Below, piece after piece: positions 1-6,567 of a stretch of 7,326 bases of DNA (position 1 is the first letter of the stretch; every line of letters begins with the position of its first letter). Below the pieces are notes generated by a model. That model did not search any database, was not told where the DNA came from, and saw only the letters and a list, made by a program, of their open reading frames with translations. A program made the position numbers and the translations under genes. Source of the stretch: an uncultured beta proteobacterium (GTDB lineage: Bacteria; Pseudomonadota; Gammaproteobacteria; Burkholderiales; Burkholderiaceae). The stretch lies in assembly GCA_903938955.1 (NCBI GenBank), contig CAJAFJ010000657.1, forward strand, positions 1 through 7,326, written 5' to 3'.

Positions 1-98
1 AAGGGCTTGAGCGCAAAATCACTCGTGGCTTGTCAAGACCGGCCTTGGTTGCCCGCACGGCTACGCGTCACTACAAACCCGCCTCACAGGCTTTTGCA

Positions 99-1328
99 AT
101 GCAGCTCAACATGATCAAAAACACAATGATGAAATCCCACGTCGCCATCGCCGTCCTGACGCTGGCGTCAGGCACTTTCATGGCCGCACCGGTGTGGGCT
201 CAAAACTTCACCACCACGGCAGGCCAAAAAGCCACGGCCAACCAGGTCGCGCAGGCCGGGGTGGCGTTGAGCGAATTGAGCCCCAATGCGCCGGACAGCT
301 ACAGCGTCAAACGTGGCGATACCTTGTGGGCGATCTCCGGCCTGTTCCTGAAAAGCGCCTGGCGCTGGCCCGAGCTGTGGGGCATGAACCTGGATGACAT
401 TAAAAATCCGCACCTGATCTATCCCGGCCAAATACTGTATCTGGAGCGCCAAGACGGGCGCGCCACCCTGCGCACGCGGCGATCTGGGGCCGACGAGGTG
501 CCGAGCAACACGGTTCGCCTGTCGCCACGCATCCGCTCCGAGACGCTGGCCAACGATGCCTTGCCGACCCTGAAAAGCCACTTGATTGAGCCGTTTTTGG
601 CCGAGCCGGTGATCGTCGATGAGAACGTCCTCAATCGGGCGCCCCGCATTGTGGCGGCACAAGAAGGCCGGGTCTTGCTCACCCGTGGCGACCGCGCCTA
701 CGCCCGCGGCCAGGGCGATGCGGCGCTGATGGATGATCCGACGCAACAACAAAAGGCTTTTCGCGTCTTTCGCAACGCCACCCCGCTGAAAGACCCCGGC
801 ACCGGTGAAGTGCTGGGCTATGAAGGCCAGTACGTCGGCAAAGCCTTGCTGGTGAGCGGTGAATCCGTCGAAGAATCCACCGACAAAAACGGCCGCACGC
901 AGACCGACATTATTCCTGCCACCATTGATATCGTGGCCGCCAAGGAAGAAATGCGCGTGGGTGACCGCATGCTGCCCGAGCCCCCACGTCAATTTCAAAG
1001 CTACGTGCCGCATGCGCCCAGCGACAAGATCGAAGCCCGCATCGTCTCGGTCTATGGCAGTGCCGTGGCAAATGCCGCGCAGAACCAGGTGGTGGTGATC
1101 AACCGGGGCACGGCCAACGGCATTGAAAACGGACACGTCATGGCCATTCTGAAAGACGGTGCCCGCCTGGTCGACAAGACCGATTCCGCGCGGCCCCTCC
1201 TCAAATTGCCGAATGAGCGCAATGGTTTGCTGATGGTGTTCCGGACTTTCGAGAAACTCTCCTACGCGCTGGTGCTGGAGATCACCGATGGCGTCAAAGT
1301 GGGTGATCGCCTGGTCAACCCACGCTGA
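99..1328 (+). CDS. Exported LysM-domain protein, probably peptidoglycan-binding
   Basis: Probably a periplasmic or envelope protein that binds peptidoglycan; no enzymatic domain is visible. From the ATG at 99 it is 409 aa. Residues 1-34 look like a signal peptide: basic/polar start, hydrophobic AIAVLTLASGTF stretch and an APVWA-Q cleavage site. A LysM domain follows at about 68-115 (YSVKRGDTLW, then NPHLIYPGQILYL), with a Trp-rich insert, WRWPELWGMN, typical of this proteobacterial subgroup. The rest, about 116-409, is a conserved-looking tail with VVVINRGTANGIENG near 331 and a GVKVGDRLVNP end; I cannot name its fold. The start is uncertain. The frame is open back to a TTG at 30, but ATG 99 has AGG 8 nt upstream and gives a sensible signal peptide; ATGs at 111, 126 and 129 are alternatives. 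Such a gene is, from recall, common between def/fmt and dprA in betaproteobacteria. It ends 23 nt before dprA. Bases 1-98 hold no gene or clear promoter that I can see. Confidence 0.88.
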   Translation: MQLNMIKNTMMKSHVAIAVLTLASGTFMAAPVWAQNFTTTAGQKATANQVAQAGVALSELSPNAPDSYSVKRGDTLWAISGLFLKSAWRWPELWGMNLDDIKNPHLIYPGQILYLERQDGRATLRTRRSGADEVPSNTVRLSPRIRSETLANDALPTLKSHLIEPFLAEPVIVDENVLNRAPRIVAAQEGRVLLTRGDRAYARGQGDAALMDDPTQQQKAFRVFRNATPLKDPGTGEVLGYEGQYVGKALLVSGESVEESTDKNGRTQTDIIPATIDIVAAKEEMRVGDRMLPEPPRQFQSYVPHAPSDKIEARIVSVYGSAVANAAQNQVVVINRGTANGIENGHVMAILKDGARLVDKTDSARPLLKLPNERNGLLMVFRTFEKLSYALVLEITDGVKVGDRLVNPR

Positions 1329-1351
1329 TCCCGGTCGGTCGAACGTCTGGC

Positions 1352-2572
1352 ATGGAGCGCGAAGAACTGGGTGACTGGCTGCGTCTGACCCTGACACTGG
1401 GCGTGGGCAACGCTACAGCCCGCAAATTACTGGCCGCTTTTGGTCTGCCCGGCGCTGTCTTCAGCCAGTCGGCGTCAGCGCTGAGACAAGTAGTCGGCGA
1501 AGCGCTGGCCAACAACCTGCGCCAGGAGCCTGCCGAGTTGACCGATCTGCTCGACGTTACCTGGACCTGGCTACAGAGCAAGGAGGCGGGCACCGCTCAA
1601 CGCCACATCGTGGTGCTGGGTGATGTCGATTACCCCGCCGCGCTCCTGAACATCGAAGACCCGCCGCTGTTGCTCTACCTGCTGGGCGCCGGACCTTGGC
1701 GGCAAAACAGTTCTGCGACACAAGAGGAATCGGCAACACCGTCGATCGCGGCGTGTCTGACCGAGTGTCTCGTCAACAGCATTGCGGTGGTGGGGAGCCG
1801 CAACCCCACGCCCCAAGGCACAGCCAATGCGCGACACTTTGCCAAAGACCTGGGGCTGGCGGGCCTGACGGTGGTCTCCGGCCTGGCCTTGGGCGTGGAT
1901 GGTGCGGCGCACGAGGGCGCGTTGGACAGCCTGGCGCCGGGATCGAACCGCTTGGCGACACTGGCCGTGGTCGGCACCGGGCTCGACCGGGTCTACCCCA
2001 AGGCGCACCGGGATCTGGCGCACCGCATCGCCCAAAACGGCTTGCTCATCAGCGAGTACCCACTGGGCACGCCGCCGCTGCCAGCCAACTTCCCCAAACG
2101 CAACCGCATCCTGGCGGGCTTGACGCAAGGCACGCTGGTGGTGGAGGCGGCCTTGAAGTCCGGCTCGCTCATCACGGCACGGCTTGCGGCCGAGCAGGGC
2201 AAAGAGGTGTTTGCCATTCCCGGCTCCATCCACTCGACCCAGGCGCGCGGCTGCCACGCACTCATCAAGCAAGGCGCCAAATTGGTGGAATCAGCACAGG
2301 AGGTGCTGGAAGAAATGAAAATCAGCGTGCCGCACAGCACAGCCCTTCGGCCCATCACGGCCGACCCGGCATCGACAGCCTCGGCCGGTCTGTTTGACAC
2401 GGATGATGTCTTGCTGGAGGCCCTGGGGTTTGACCCCGTGGGGCTGGACGCTCTGCAAGCCCGCTGCGGTCTGGACACCGCTTCATTGCAAGTGGCCTTG
2501 ATGACGCTGGAGCTGGACAACCGGGTGGCGCGCCTGCCGGGCGGGCTATTTCAGCGCCTGGCACCGGTCTAA
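1352..2572 (+). CDS. dprA: DNA-processing protein DprA (Smf)
   Basis: DprA is a cytoplasmic protein that binds incoming single-stranded DNA, displaces SSB and loads RecA during natural transformation; it is also widespread in bacteria not known to be competent. The 406-aa product has the full family layout. An N-terminal helical SAM/HhH-like region (about 8-65) contains LRLTLTLGVGNATARKLL. The Rossmann-like DprA core (about 93-320) shows GSRNPT at 148-153, SGLALGVDGAAH at 176-187, FPKRNRI at 247-253, SGSLITARLA at 270-279 and the PGS..S...G.H.LI..GA segment at 290-309. A C-terminal winged-helix domain (about 354-403) follows a short Ala/Ser/Thr-rich linker. All core motifs are intact, so the protein should be functional. 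Between LLYLLGAG and IAVVGSR there is a loop of about 30 residues that looks longer than usual. The ATG at 1352 fits the usual MEREEL-type N-terminus, but no good Shine-Dalgarno precedes it, so translation may depend on the LysM gene 23 nt upstream. Confidence 0.96.
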   Translation: MEREELGDWLRLTLTLGVGNATARKLLAAFGLPGAVFSQSASALRQVVGEALANNLRQEPAELTDLLDVTWTWLQSKEAGTAQRHIVVLGDVDYPAALLNIEDPPLLLYLLGAGPWRQNSSATQEESATPSIAACLTECLVNSIAVVGSRNPTPQGTANARHFAKDLGLAGLTVVSGLALGVDGAAHEGALDSLAPGSNRLATLAVVGTGLDRVYPKAHRDLAHRIAQNGLLISEYPLGTPPLPANFPKRNRILAGLTQGTLVVEAALKSGSLITARLAAEQGKEVFAIPGSIHSTQARGCHALIKQGAKLVESAQEVLEEMKISVPHSTALRPITADPASTASAGLFDTDDVLLEALGFDPVGLDALQARCGLDTASLQVALMTLELDNRVARLPGGLFQRLAPV

Positions 2573-2600
2573 AGCCCGAATTGGCAGGCAAGTCCGGTTT

Positions 2601-2610
2601 GTTGCGCAAC
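2601..2610. repeat. Perfect 10-bp palindrome upstream of smg
   Basis: GTTGCGCAAC is its own reverse complement and lies in the 79-nt gap between dprA and smg, about 29 nt upstream of the candidate -10 box. The symmetry does not extend past the 10 bp. It could be a small operator or chance; no regulator can be named. A weaker pair, CAAGT (2589-2593) and ACTTG (2609-2613), surrounds and partly overlaps it, but it does not make a convincing terminator. Confidence 0.3.
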
Positions 2611-2638
2611 TTGGTGTTTTGCGCCGCCAGATTCGCGC

Positions 2639-2644
2639 TATATT
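2639..2644 (+). promoter_or_regulatory. Possible -10 box of an smg promoter
   Basis: TATATT stands out in a GC-rich setting, 7 nt before the smg ATG. Transcription would then start at or within a base or two of the initiator ATG. No good -35 hexamer is found at 16-18 nt (the bases there read roughly GTTTTG), and TTGCGC at 2619 is only 14 nt away, so the promoter would be weak or activator-dependent. The lack of a Shine-Dalgarno before smg fits a leaderless message. Confidence 0.3.
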
Positions 2645-2651
2645 GCTACCC

Positions 2652-3161
2652 ATGTTTGACGTACTTGTTTTCGTTTACGAGAATTATTGGCACGGTGACG
2701 CTTGTCCCGAATTGGCGCACCTTGAGCGCAAATTGAGCGCCGTCGGGTTTGATCCTGAAGAAATTCAGGATGCCTTGACGTGGCTTGATGAGCTCAACCT
2801 GGCCGCCAGTGGTTTGAAACCCGCCCTCTCGGGCCAGGCGACCATTGACAGCACGCCGCTGTCTGACATTGCGGCCTGGACGCCCTCGCCGCACAGCATG
2901 CGGGCGTACTCAGTGCCCGAACAAAATCACCTGGGCGCCGACTGCTTGGGGTTCATCACTTTTCTCGAAACCTCGGGTGCCTTGCCCGCCAATATGCGCG
3001 AACTGGTCCTTGACCGCGCCATGGCGGCACCGGCCGACCCCTTGCCGCTGGATGATCTCAAGATCATCGTGCTGATGGTGTACTGGAGCCTGGGGCAAGA
3101 GCCCGAGGCACTGGTGCTGGACGAATTGTGCGAAGACAGCTCACAACGCGTGACCCACTGA
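2652..3161 (+). CDS. smg: Smg family protein (DUF494)
   Basis: A 169-aa member of the Smg/DUF494 family, small cytoplasmic proteins of unknown biochemical role, commonly encoded next to dprA (smf). The match rests on the N-terminal MFDVLVFVYENYW, the GFDPEEIQDALTWLDEL helix (about 32-48), MRAYSVPE..HLGADCLGFITFLE (about 83-106) and LDDLKIIVLMVYWSLG (about 133-148). These line up with E. coli Smg along the whole length; E. coli Smg is somewhat shorter (about 157 aa), and the extra residues are mainly around 52-78. The frame is open to a TTG at 2619, but ATG 2652 gives the standard family N-terminus and is chosen. No Shine-Dalgarno is visible in the 20 nt before it. The gene lies 79 nt after dprA and converges on the DUF1631 gene, with 12 nt between the two stop codons. 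Confidence 0.93.
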   Translation: MFDVLVFVYENYWHGDACPELAHLERKLSAVGFDPEEIQDALTWLDELNLAASGLKPALSGQATIDSTPLSDIAAWTPSPHSMRAYSVPEQNHLGADCLGFITFLETSGALPANMRELVLDRAMAAPADPLPLDDLKIIVLMVYWSLGQEPEALVLDELCEDSSQRVTH

Positions 3162-3173
3162 CCGCAGCCGGTT

Positions 3174-5585
3174 TTAGCTCAACAAGCGTTCCGGGTTGGC
3201 TTCCAGCTTGACCAGCGCATCGCGGGTGGCCCGCACGGTCAGGGCCTCCTCCTCTTGCGGCAACATCAAACCAGCCTGCAGGTAGGCGGCCAAACGGCCG
3301 GCCTGTATCAAGTAGCTACAACCGTCCGAAGAGGCAAACAGATTCAGGTGCTTGCGGGCGCTGCGCCAAACAAATTGAACCTGCGCCACCTGGGCGTTGT
3401 GGTCAAGGGTGAACCATGCGCCCAGCTCCAATTCTTGCGCCCAGGCCTGCATGGCCGCCGAGGGGCTGGAGCCGCCATCGGCCACCACGACCACCATCGA
3501 GGCGTCAATGCCCAGCATCAGTTCAATACTTTCGGCATCCAGCGGCAGATCCCCGCCGGCGTCATCACTCATAAAGTCTTCAAGATGCTCCAGTCGTTCT
3601 GCCATGGCGGCAATTTGGTCGCTGGCAATCGCTTGCGTCTTGGACAGGAAGGCGTCCGCCAGGGTGTCACTGATGATTTTGATATGCGTGTCTTGCGCTG
3701 GCTGCGCCATGCCCAACAAGGTCATGCCGGCACGCAGGTTCTGCAGCAGTTTTGGCAGATCCTGAATCACGCGGGCGCGGTCCACACGGTTGGGTTTGGC
3801 ACTGGCGGCCCAGACCAGATCGGCCGCCAGTTTTTTAAAACCCAGGGTTTCCGCATCCTGCGGGCCTTTGCGCACGGCGGCGACCGCCAGTACCTCCGCC
3901 CAAATCTTGAACAGGAACTCACGCACGTTATCGCATACCGGCATGTCTTTCAACATGTTGCGCATCTCGATGGTGTACTGGATGGTCAGGGTTTCTTTTT
4001 CCTCGACCAGCTGAGCCACACTGACCAGTTTTTTGGCCGAGGCCGTCTGGGTCAGGAATTGTTCCAGAAACGTCTGGAATTCTTCATACACCAGCTGGTA
4101 AACACGCTTGCCGGTTTCGGGGTACTGCTCGATCACCTGCACCACCCGTTTGATCTCCGCCTCCAGCGCGGTGCCACTGAGGCCGGTGGCATCAAACCCC
4201 ATCACGCAGGACCCCATGCGGTCAATCAACTGGCGCGCCGGATGCGTCAAGGTGCCAAAGAAATCGGCCTCTGCCAGCGCCAGGCGCAACACCGGCATTT
4301 GCAGGCGGGCAAACCAGACGCGAATGCCCGGCGGAATGCGCTCTTCTTGCAAGATGGACTGAAACAACAAGGCCACGATCTCGATCGTGGCTTTTTCACT
4401 TTTGGTCTCGGCCTTGCCTTTGAGGTCCGCGGATCGGCGACGCAACTCACCCGCGACCTTGGCCACGCCAGCCGAACTGAAATCGTTCATGTCATCCGCG
4501 TTGCCCGCATACAGGCTATCGGCAGGGGGTCGCTCTGCCATGGCCACCGCCAGCCCCGGTGAAGGCGGCTGATGCTGGGTGGCTTCAAAGTTGGCACCAC
4601 CCGAACCCACCAACAAGCGTTTCAGTTGCCCCATCACCCCCTGTGCCCGGCTGCGTGCCCGCGCGATCGGGGTACCGGCGGTCATCATGCGGGTTTCATC
4701 AGACGCACTGCCATAAGCCGAAGAGGATCGCCCGCCGCCCGAGGCGGCCTGGCTCGCACCGAAATGCCCGGCCGAAGTCGAGTTGACGGACCCGCTTTGA
4801 CTGGCACGACCCTGCGTATCAACGCCCGCGTTGTAGCCGCTCTGACGCCCGGCGCCACTCGGCACCATGCCCTGACCGGACAACGGCGCTGCCCCCGAAA
4901 CTGGCGCATCTGCCGCCTTGCGCTGCGGTGCAGCCGCAGGGATGCGCTTGACACGGTCTTTCAGTTCAATCGTGGGGAGTACGCCGCGCTTGATCAACAA
5001 CGCATTGGCACTGCCGTAGGCGGTCGTGAGATGTTCCGTCAGGCGCTTGAGGACCACCTCGTTAACCAACGCCCAAGCTTCGGGGGGCATGCCGGTGCCA
5101 GCCCATTCTTCCACCATGAACAGCACCAACACCTCAGGCAGCAGGATGTCCGGCCCGCCGCTGTCGTGCGTGCCGACGAGAAACTTGATGCGCAGCAGCA
5201 GGTCATTGCAATCGGGACCTACTTTCTCCATCAGTCCCTGAACCAGTCGGGAGGCCACGATGCGGTTGTCGGCCACGTCAACGCCGACCAACTCAAAGCC
5301 GTCGTCCTGTGTTTTCCTCTGCGCTACCCGGAGCGGCTGCAACGTCGCCTGCCATTGCGCGACGGTGCCTTCAAGCCAGATGGCACGGCGGCTTTGGTAG
5401 GCCGCCCACGCATCGCGCCGAATTTGCACCTCGCGCGACGGCGCCGGTTCGTTGATCAGCGCATACAAGCGCTCTTCAACGACGGCAGCCACCTCGGCCA
5501 TGGCCCGTCCCGCGCTGGCGACAAAGCACTCACGCGTCTCTTGGGTGAGTTGAACTCGTTGCGCAAAAGAAGCTGGGTTGGACAT
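3174..5585 (-). CDS. DUF1631 family protein of unknown function
   Basis: An 803-aa protein with no signal peptide or membrane segment, so probably cytoplasmic. The DUF1631 signature is clear at about 395-460: a helix KATIEIVALLFQSILQ, then IPPGIRVWFARLQMPVLRL, a DFFG segment and HPARQLIDRM. Residues 1-215 are mostly helical and charged. About 217-303 form a Ser/Gly/Ala-rich, probably disordered linker. About 460-670 are helical again. The tail, about 690-803, contains a beta-rich module with LGAWFTL (721-727), FVWRS (738-742) and LNLFASSDG (747-755). It resembles the PilZ-like end of other DUF1631 proteins but lacks a recognisable RxxxR...(D/N)xSxxG c-di-GMP motif. Relatives are sometimes annotated as thymidine phosphorylase; I see nothing here to support that. 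The ATG is 14 nt after the secF stop and has only GAAG immediately upstream, so translation may be coupled to secF. The gene is therefore probably the last one of the secD-secF transcript. The family call is firm; the function is unknown. Confidence 0.88.
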   Translation of the reverse strand: MSNPASFAQRVQLTQETRECFVASAGRAMAEVAAVVEERLYALINEPAPSREVQIRRDAWAAYQSRRAIWLEGTVAQWQATLQPLRVAQRKTQDDGFELVGVDVADNRIVASRLVQGLMEKVGPDCNDLLLRIKFLVGTHDSGGPDILLPEVLVLFMVEEWAGTGMPPEAWALVNEVVLKRLTEHLTTAYGSANALLIKRGVLPTIELKDRVKRIPAAAPQRKAADAPVSGAAPLSGQGMVPSGAGRQSGYNAGVDTQGRASQSGSVNSTSAGHFGASQAASGGGRSSSAYGSASDETRMMTAGTPIARARSRAQGVMGQLKRLLVGSGGANFEATQHQPPSPGLAVAMAERPPADSLYAGNADDMNDFSSAGVAKVAGELRRRSADLKGKAETKSEKATIEIVALLFQSILQEERIPPGIRVWFARLQMPVLRLALAEADFFGTLTHPARQLIDRMGSCVMGFDATGLSGTALEAEIKRVVQVIEQYPETGKRVYQLVYEEFQTFLEQFLTQTASAKKLVSVAQLVEEKETLTIQYTIEMRNMLKDMPVCDNVREFLFKIWAEVLAVAAVRKGPQDAETLGFKKLAADLVWAASAKPNRVDRARVIQDLPKLLQNLRAGMTLLGMAQPAQDTHIKIISDTLADAFLSKTQAIASDQIAAMAERLEHLEDFMSDDAGGDLPLDAESIELMLGIDASMVVVVADGGSSPSAAMQAWAQELELGAWFTLDHNAQVAQVQFVWRSARKHLNLFASSDGCSYLIQAGRLAAYLQAGLMLPQEEEALTVRATRDALVKLEANPERLLS
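4369..4396 (+). terminator. Hairpin plus T5, plus-strand, inside the DUF1631 gene
   Basis: GCCACGATC (4372-4380) and GATCGTGGC (4383-4391) form a perfect 9-bp inverted repeat around TC; opening the last pair gives an 8-bp stem with a CTCG loop. Five T residues follow at 4392-4396. Read on the plus strand this has the form of an intrinsic terminator. That is antisense to the DUF1631 gene, where the same bases encode KATIEIVA. It could stop transcripts reading through from smg. It could equally be a by-product of the coding sequence. Confidence 0.35.
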
Positions 5586-5599
5586 GCTTCAGATTCTAG

Positions 5600-6553
5600 T
5601 CAGACTGTCGCACCCGCGTTCGGGTCGTTCGGGTCCTCATCCTTCTTGGGCCCGCCCTTGATCAAATCCTCGCGCTGAATGCCCAGCCACATGGCAATGG
5701 CCGCGGCCACAAACACCGAGGAGTAAATACCAAACAGGATGCCAATAGTGAGCGCGAGCGCAAAGTAGTGCAAAGTGGCACCGCCAAACAACAGCATGGA
5801 CAGCACCATCAACTGGGTCGACCCGTGCGTGATGATGGTGCGGCTGATGGTCGAGGTGATGGCGCTGTTGATGACCTCTTCAGAATTCATCTTGCGGTAG
5901 CGCCGGAAATTTTCCCGGATCCGGTCAAAAATCACCACCGATTCATTGACTGAATAGCCCAGCACCGCCAGCACGGCAGCCAGTACCGGCAGCGAAAACT
6001 CCCACTGGAAGAAGGCAAAAAAGCCCAGAATGATGATCACGTCGTGCAGATTGGCAATGATGGCGGCGACCGCAAACTTCCACTCGAACCGCATCGCCAG
6101 ATACAGCATGATGCCGACAATCACAAAGGCCAGCGCCTTCAGACCATCCGCAGCCAGCTCCTCGCCCACCTGGGGGCCGACAAACTCGCTGCGGCGCATG
6201 GTGGCGGTTGCATCAGCGGTCTTGAGGGCGGCCATCACCCGGTCACTTTGCTGGGCCGAACTGACGCCCTTTTGTACCGGCATGCGAATCAGCACGTCTT
6301 GCGCAGTGCCAAAGTTTTGCACCTGCACGTCGGCCAGACCCAAGCCGGCCACCGTGTTGCGCACCGAGTTCAAATCGGCGGGCTGCGAGTAGCTGACCTC
6401 CATCAGGGTCCCACCCGTGAACTCCACCGACAAATGCAGGCCCCGGGAGAACAGGAAAAACACCGCCGCCAAAAACGTGACGAGTGACACGACGTTGAGA
6501 ATCAGGGCATGCCGCATGAACGGAATGTCACGTTTGATCCGAAAAAATTCCAT
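5600..6553 (-). CDS. secF: Protein translocase subunit SecF
   Basis: SecF is an inner-membrane protein that pairs with SecD (and YajC) and uses proton flow to help complete export of proteins through SecYEG. The 317-aa product is full length. It has a first membrane helix at about 16-36, then the periplasmic P4 region starting with SVEFTGGT (42-49) and ending at VGPQVGEEL (125-133). Five more helices follow at about 138-156, 160-182, 186-209, 244-261 and 265-290. The conserved LAVLGYSVNESVVIFDRIREN segment (from 195) lies in and after the fourth helix. The C-terminal tail is charged and ends in DPNDPNAGATV, encoded in part by a small tandem duplication. The start ATG has a good Shine-Dalgarno (AAGGA, 9 nt spacer) overlapping the secD stop codon, 12 nt upstream, so the two genes are co-transcribed and probably translationally coupled. 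All signature motifs are present. Confidence 0.97.
   Translation of the reverse strand: MEFFRIKRDIPFMRHALILNVVSLVTFLAAVFFLFSRGLHLSVEFTGGTLMEVSYSQPADLNSVRNTVAGLGLADVQVQNFGTAQDVLIRMPVQKGVSSAQQSDRVMAALKTADATATMRRSEFVGPQVGEELAADGLKALAFVIVGIMLYLAMRFEWKFAVAAIIANLHDVIIILGFFAFFQWEFSLPVLAAVLAVLGYSVNESVVIFDRIRENFRRYRKMNSEEVINSAITSTISRTIITHGSTQLMVLSMLLFGGATLHYFALALTIGILFGIYSSVFVAAAIAMWLGIQREDLIKGGPKKDEDPNDPNAGATV
5618..5635. repeat. Tandem 2 x 9-bp repeat in the 3' end of secF
   Basis: GTTCGGGTC occurs twice without a spacer. On the coding (minus) strand it gives GACCCGAAC twice and encodes DPNDPN in the polar C-terminal tail of SecF. Because the unit is a multiple of three, copy-number change would keep the frame and only lengthen or shorten the tail. 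Confidence 0.75.
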
Positions 6554-6562
6554 GACTTGTTT

Positions 6563-6567
6563 TCCTT
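6563..6567 (-). promoter_or_regulatory. Ribosome binding site of secF overlapping the secD stop
   Basis: On the minus strand AAGGA sits 9 nt before the secF ATG and shares bases with the secD TAA stop (6566-6568). Ribosomes finishing secD therefore end on the secF binding site, an arrangement that favours coupled, balanced synthesis of the two partner subunits. It also supports ATG 6553 as the secF start. Confidence 0.7.

Noticed and set aside
1..98. Promoter or end of an upstream divergent gene (def expected by synteny)
   Set aside because: No convincing -35/-10 pair and no recognisable coding end or start could be found in these bases.
168..1397. 409-codon open frame on the minus strand opposite the LysM gene
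   Set aside because: It is codon-aligned antisense to the LysM coding frame and open for the same base-composition reason. Its product, rich in His, Gln and Gly, matches nothing I recognise, while the plus strand has a signal peptide and a LysM domain.
1571..2272. 233-codon minus-strand frame inside dprA, and a 233-codon plus-strand frame at 1696-2397
   Set aside because: Both are shadows of dprA, whose own frame carries all DprA motifs without interruption.
3161..3175. Possible terminator between smg and the DUF1631 gene (ACCG-CAGC-CGGT followed by TTT)
   Set aside because: The stem is only 4 bp and too weak to call an intrinsic terminator.
3174..5585. Annotation of the DUF1631 protein as thymidine phosphorylase
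   Set aside because: This label is attached to some relatives, but the sequence has a DUF1631 signature and no phosphorylase motif that I can see.
3255..5678. Two long open frames on the plus strand (435 and 368 codons) opposite the DUF1631 gene
   Set aside because: They lie in one frame that is codon-aligned with the DUF1631 gene, so stops arise only opposite TTA, CTA or TCA codons, which are rare at this GC content. The single break at 4560-4562 is the complement of one TCA Ser codon. The translations show no family features.
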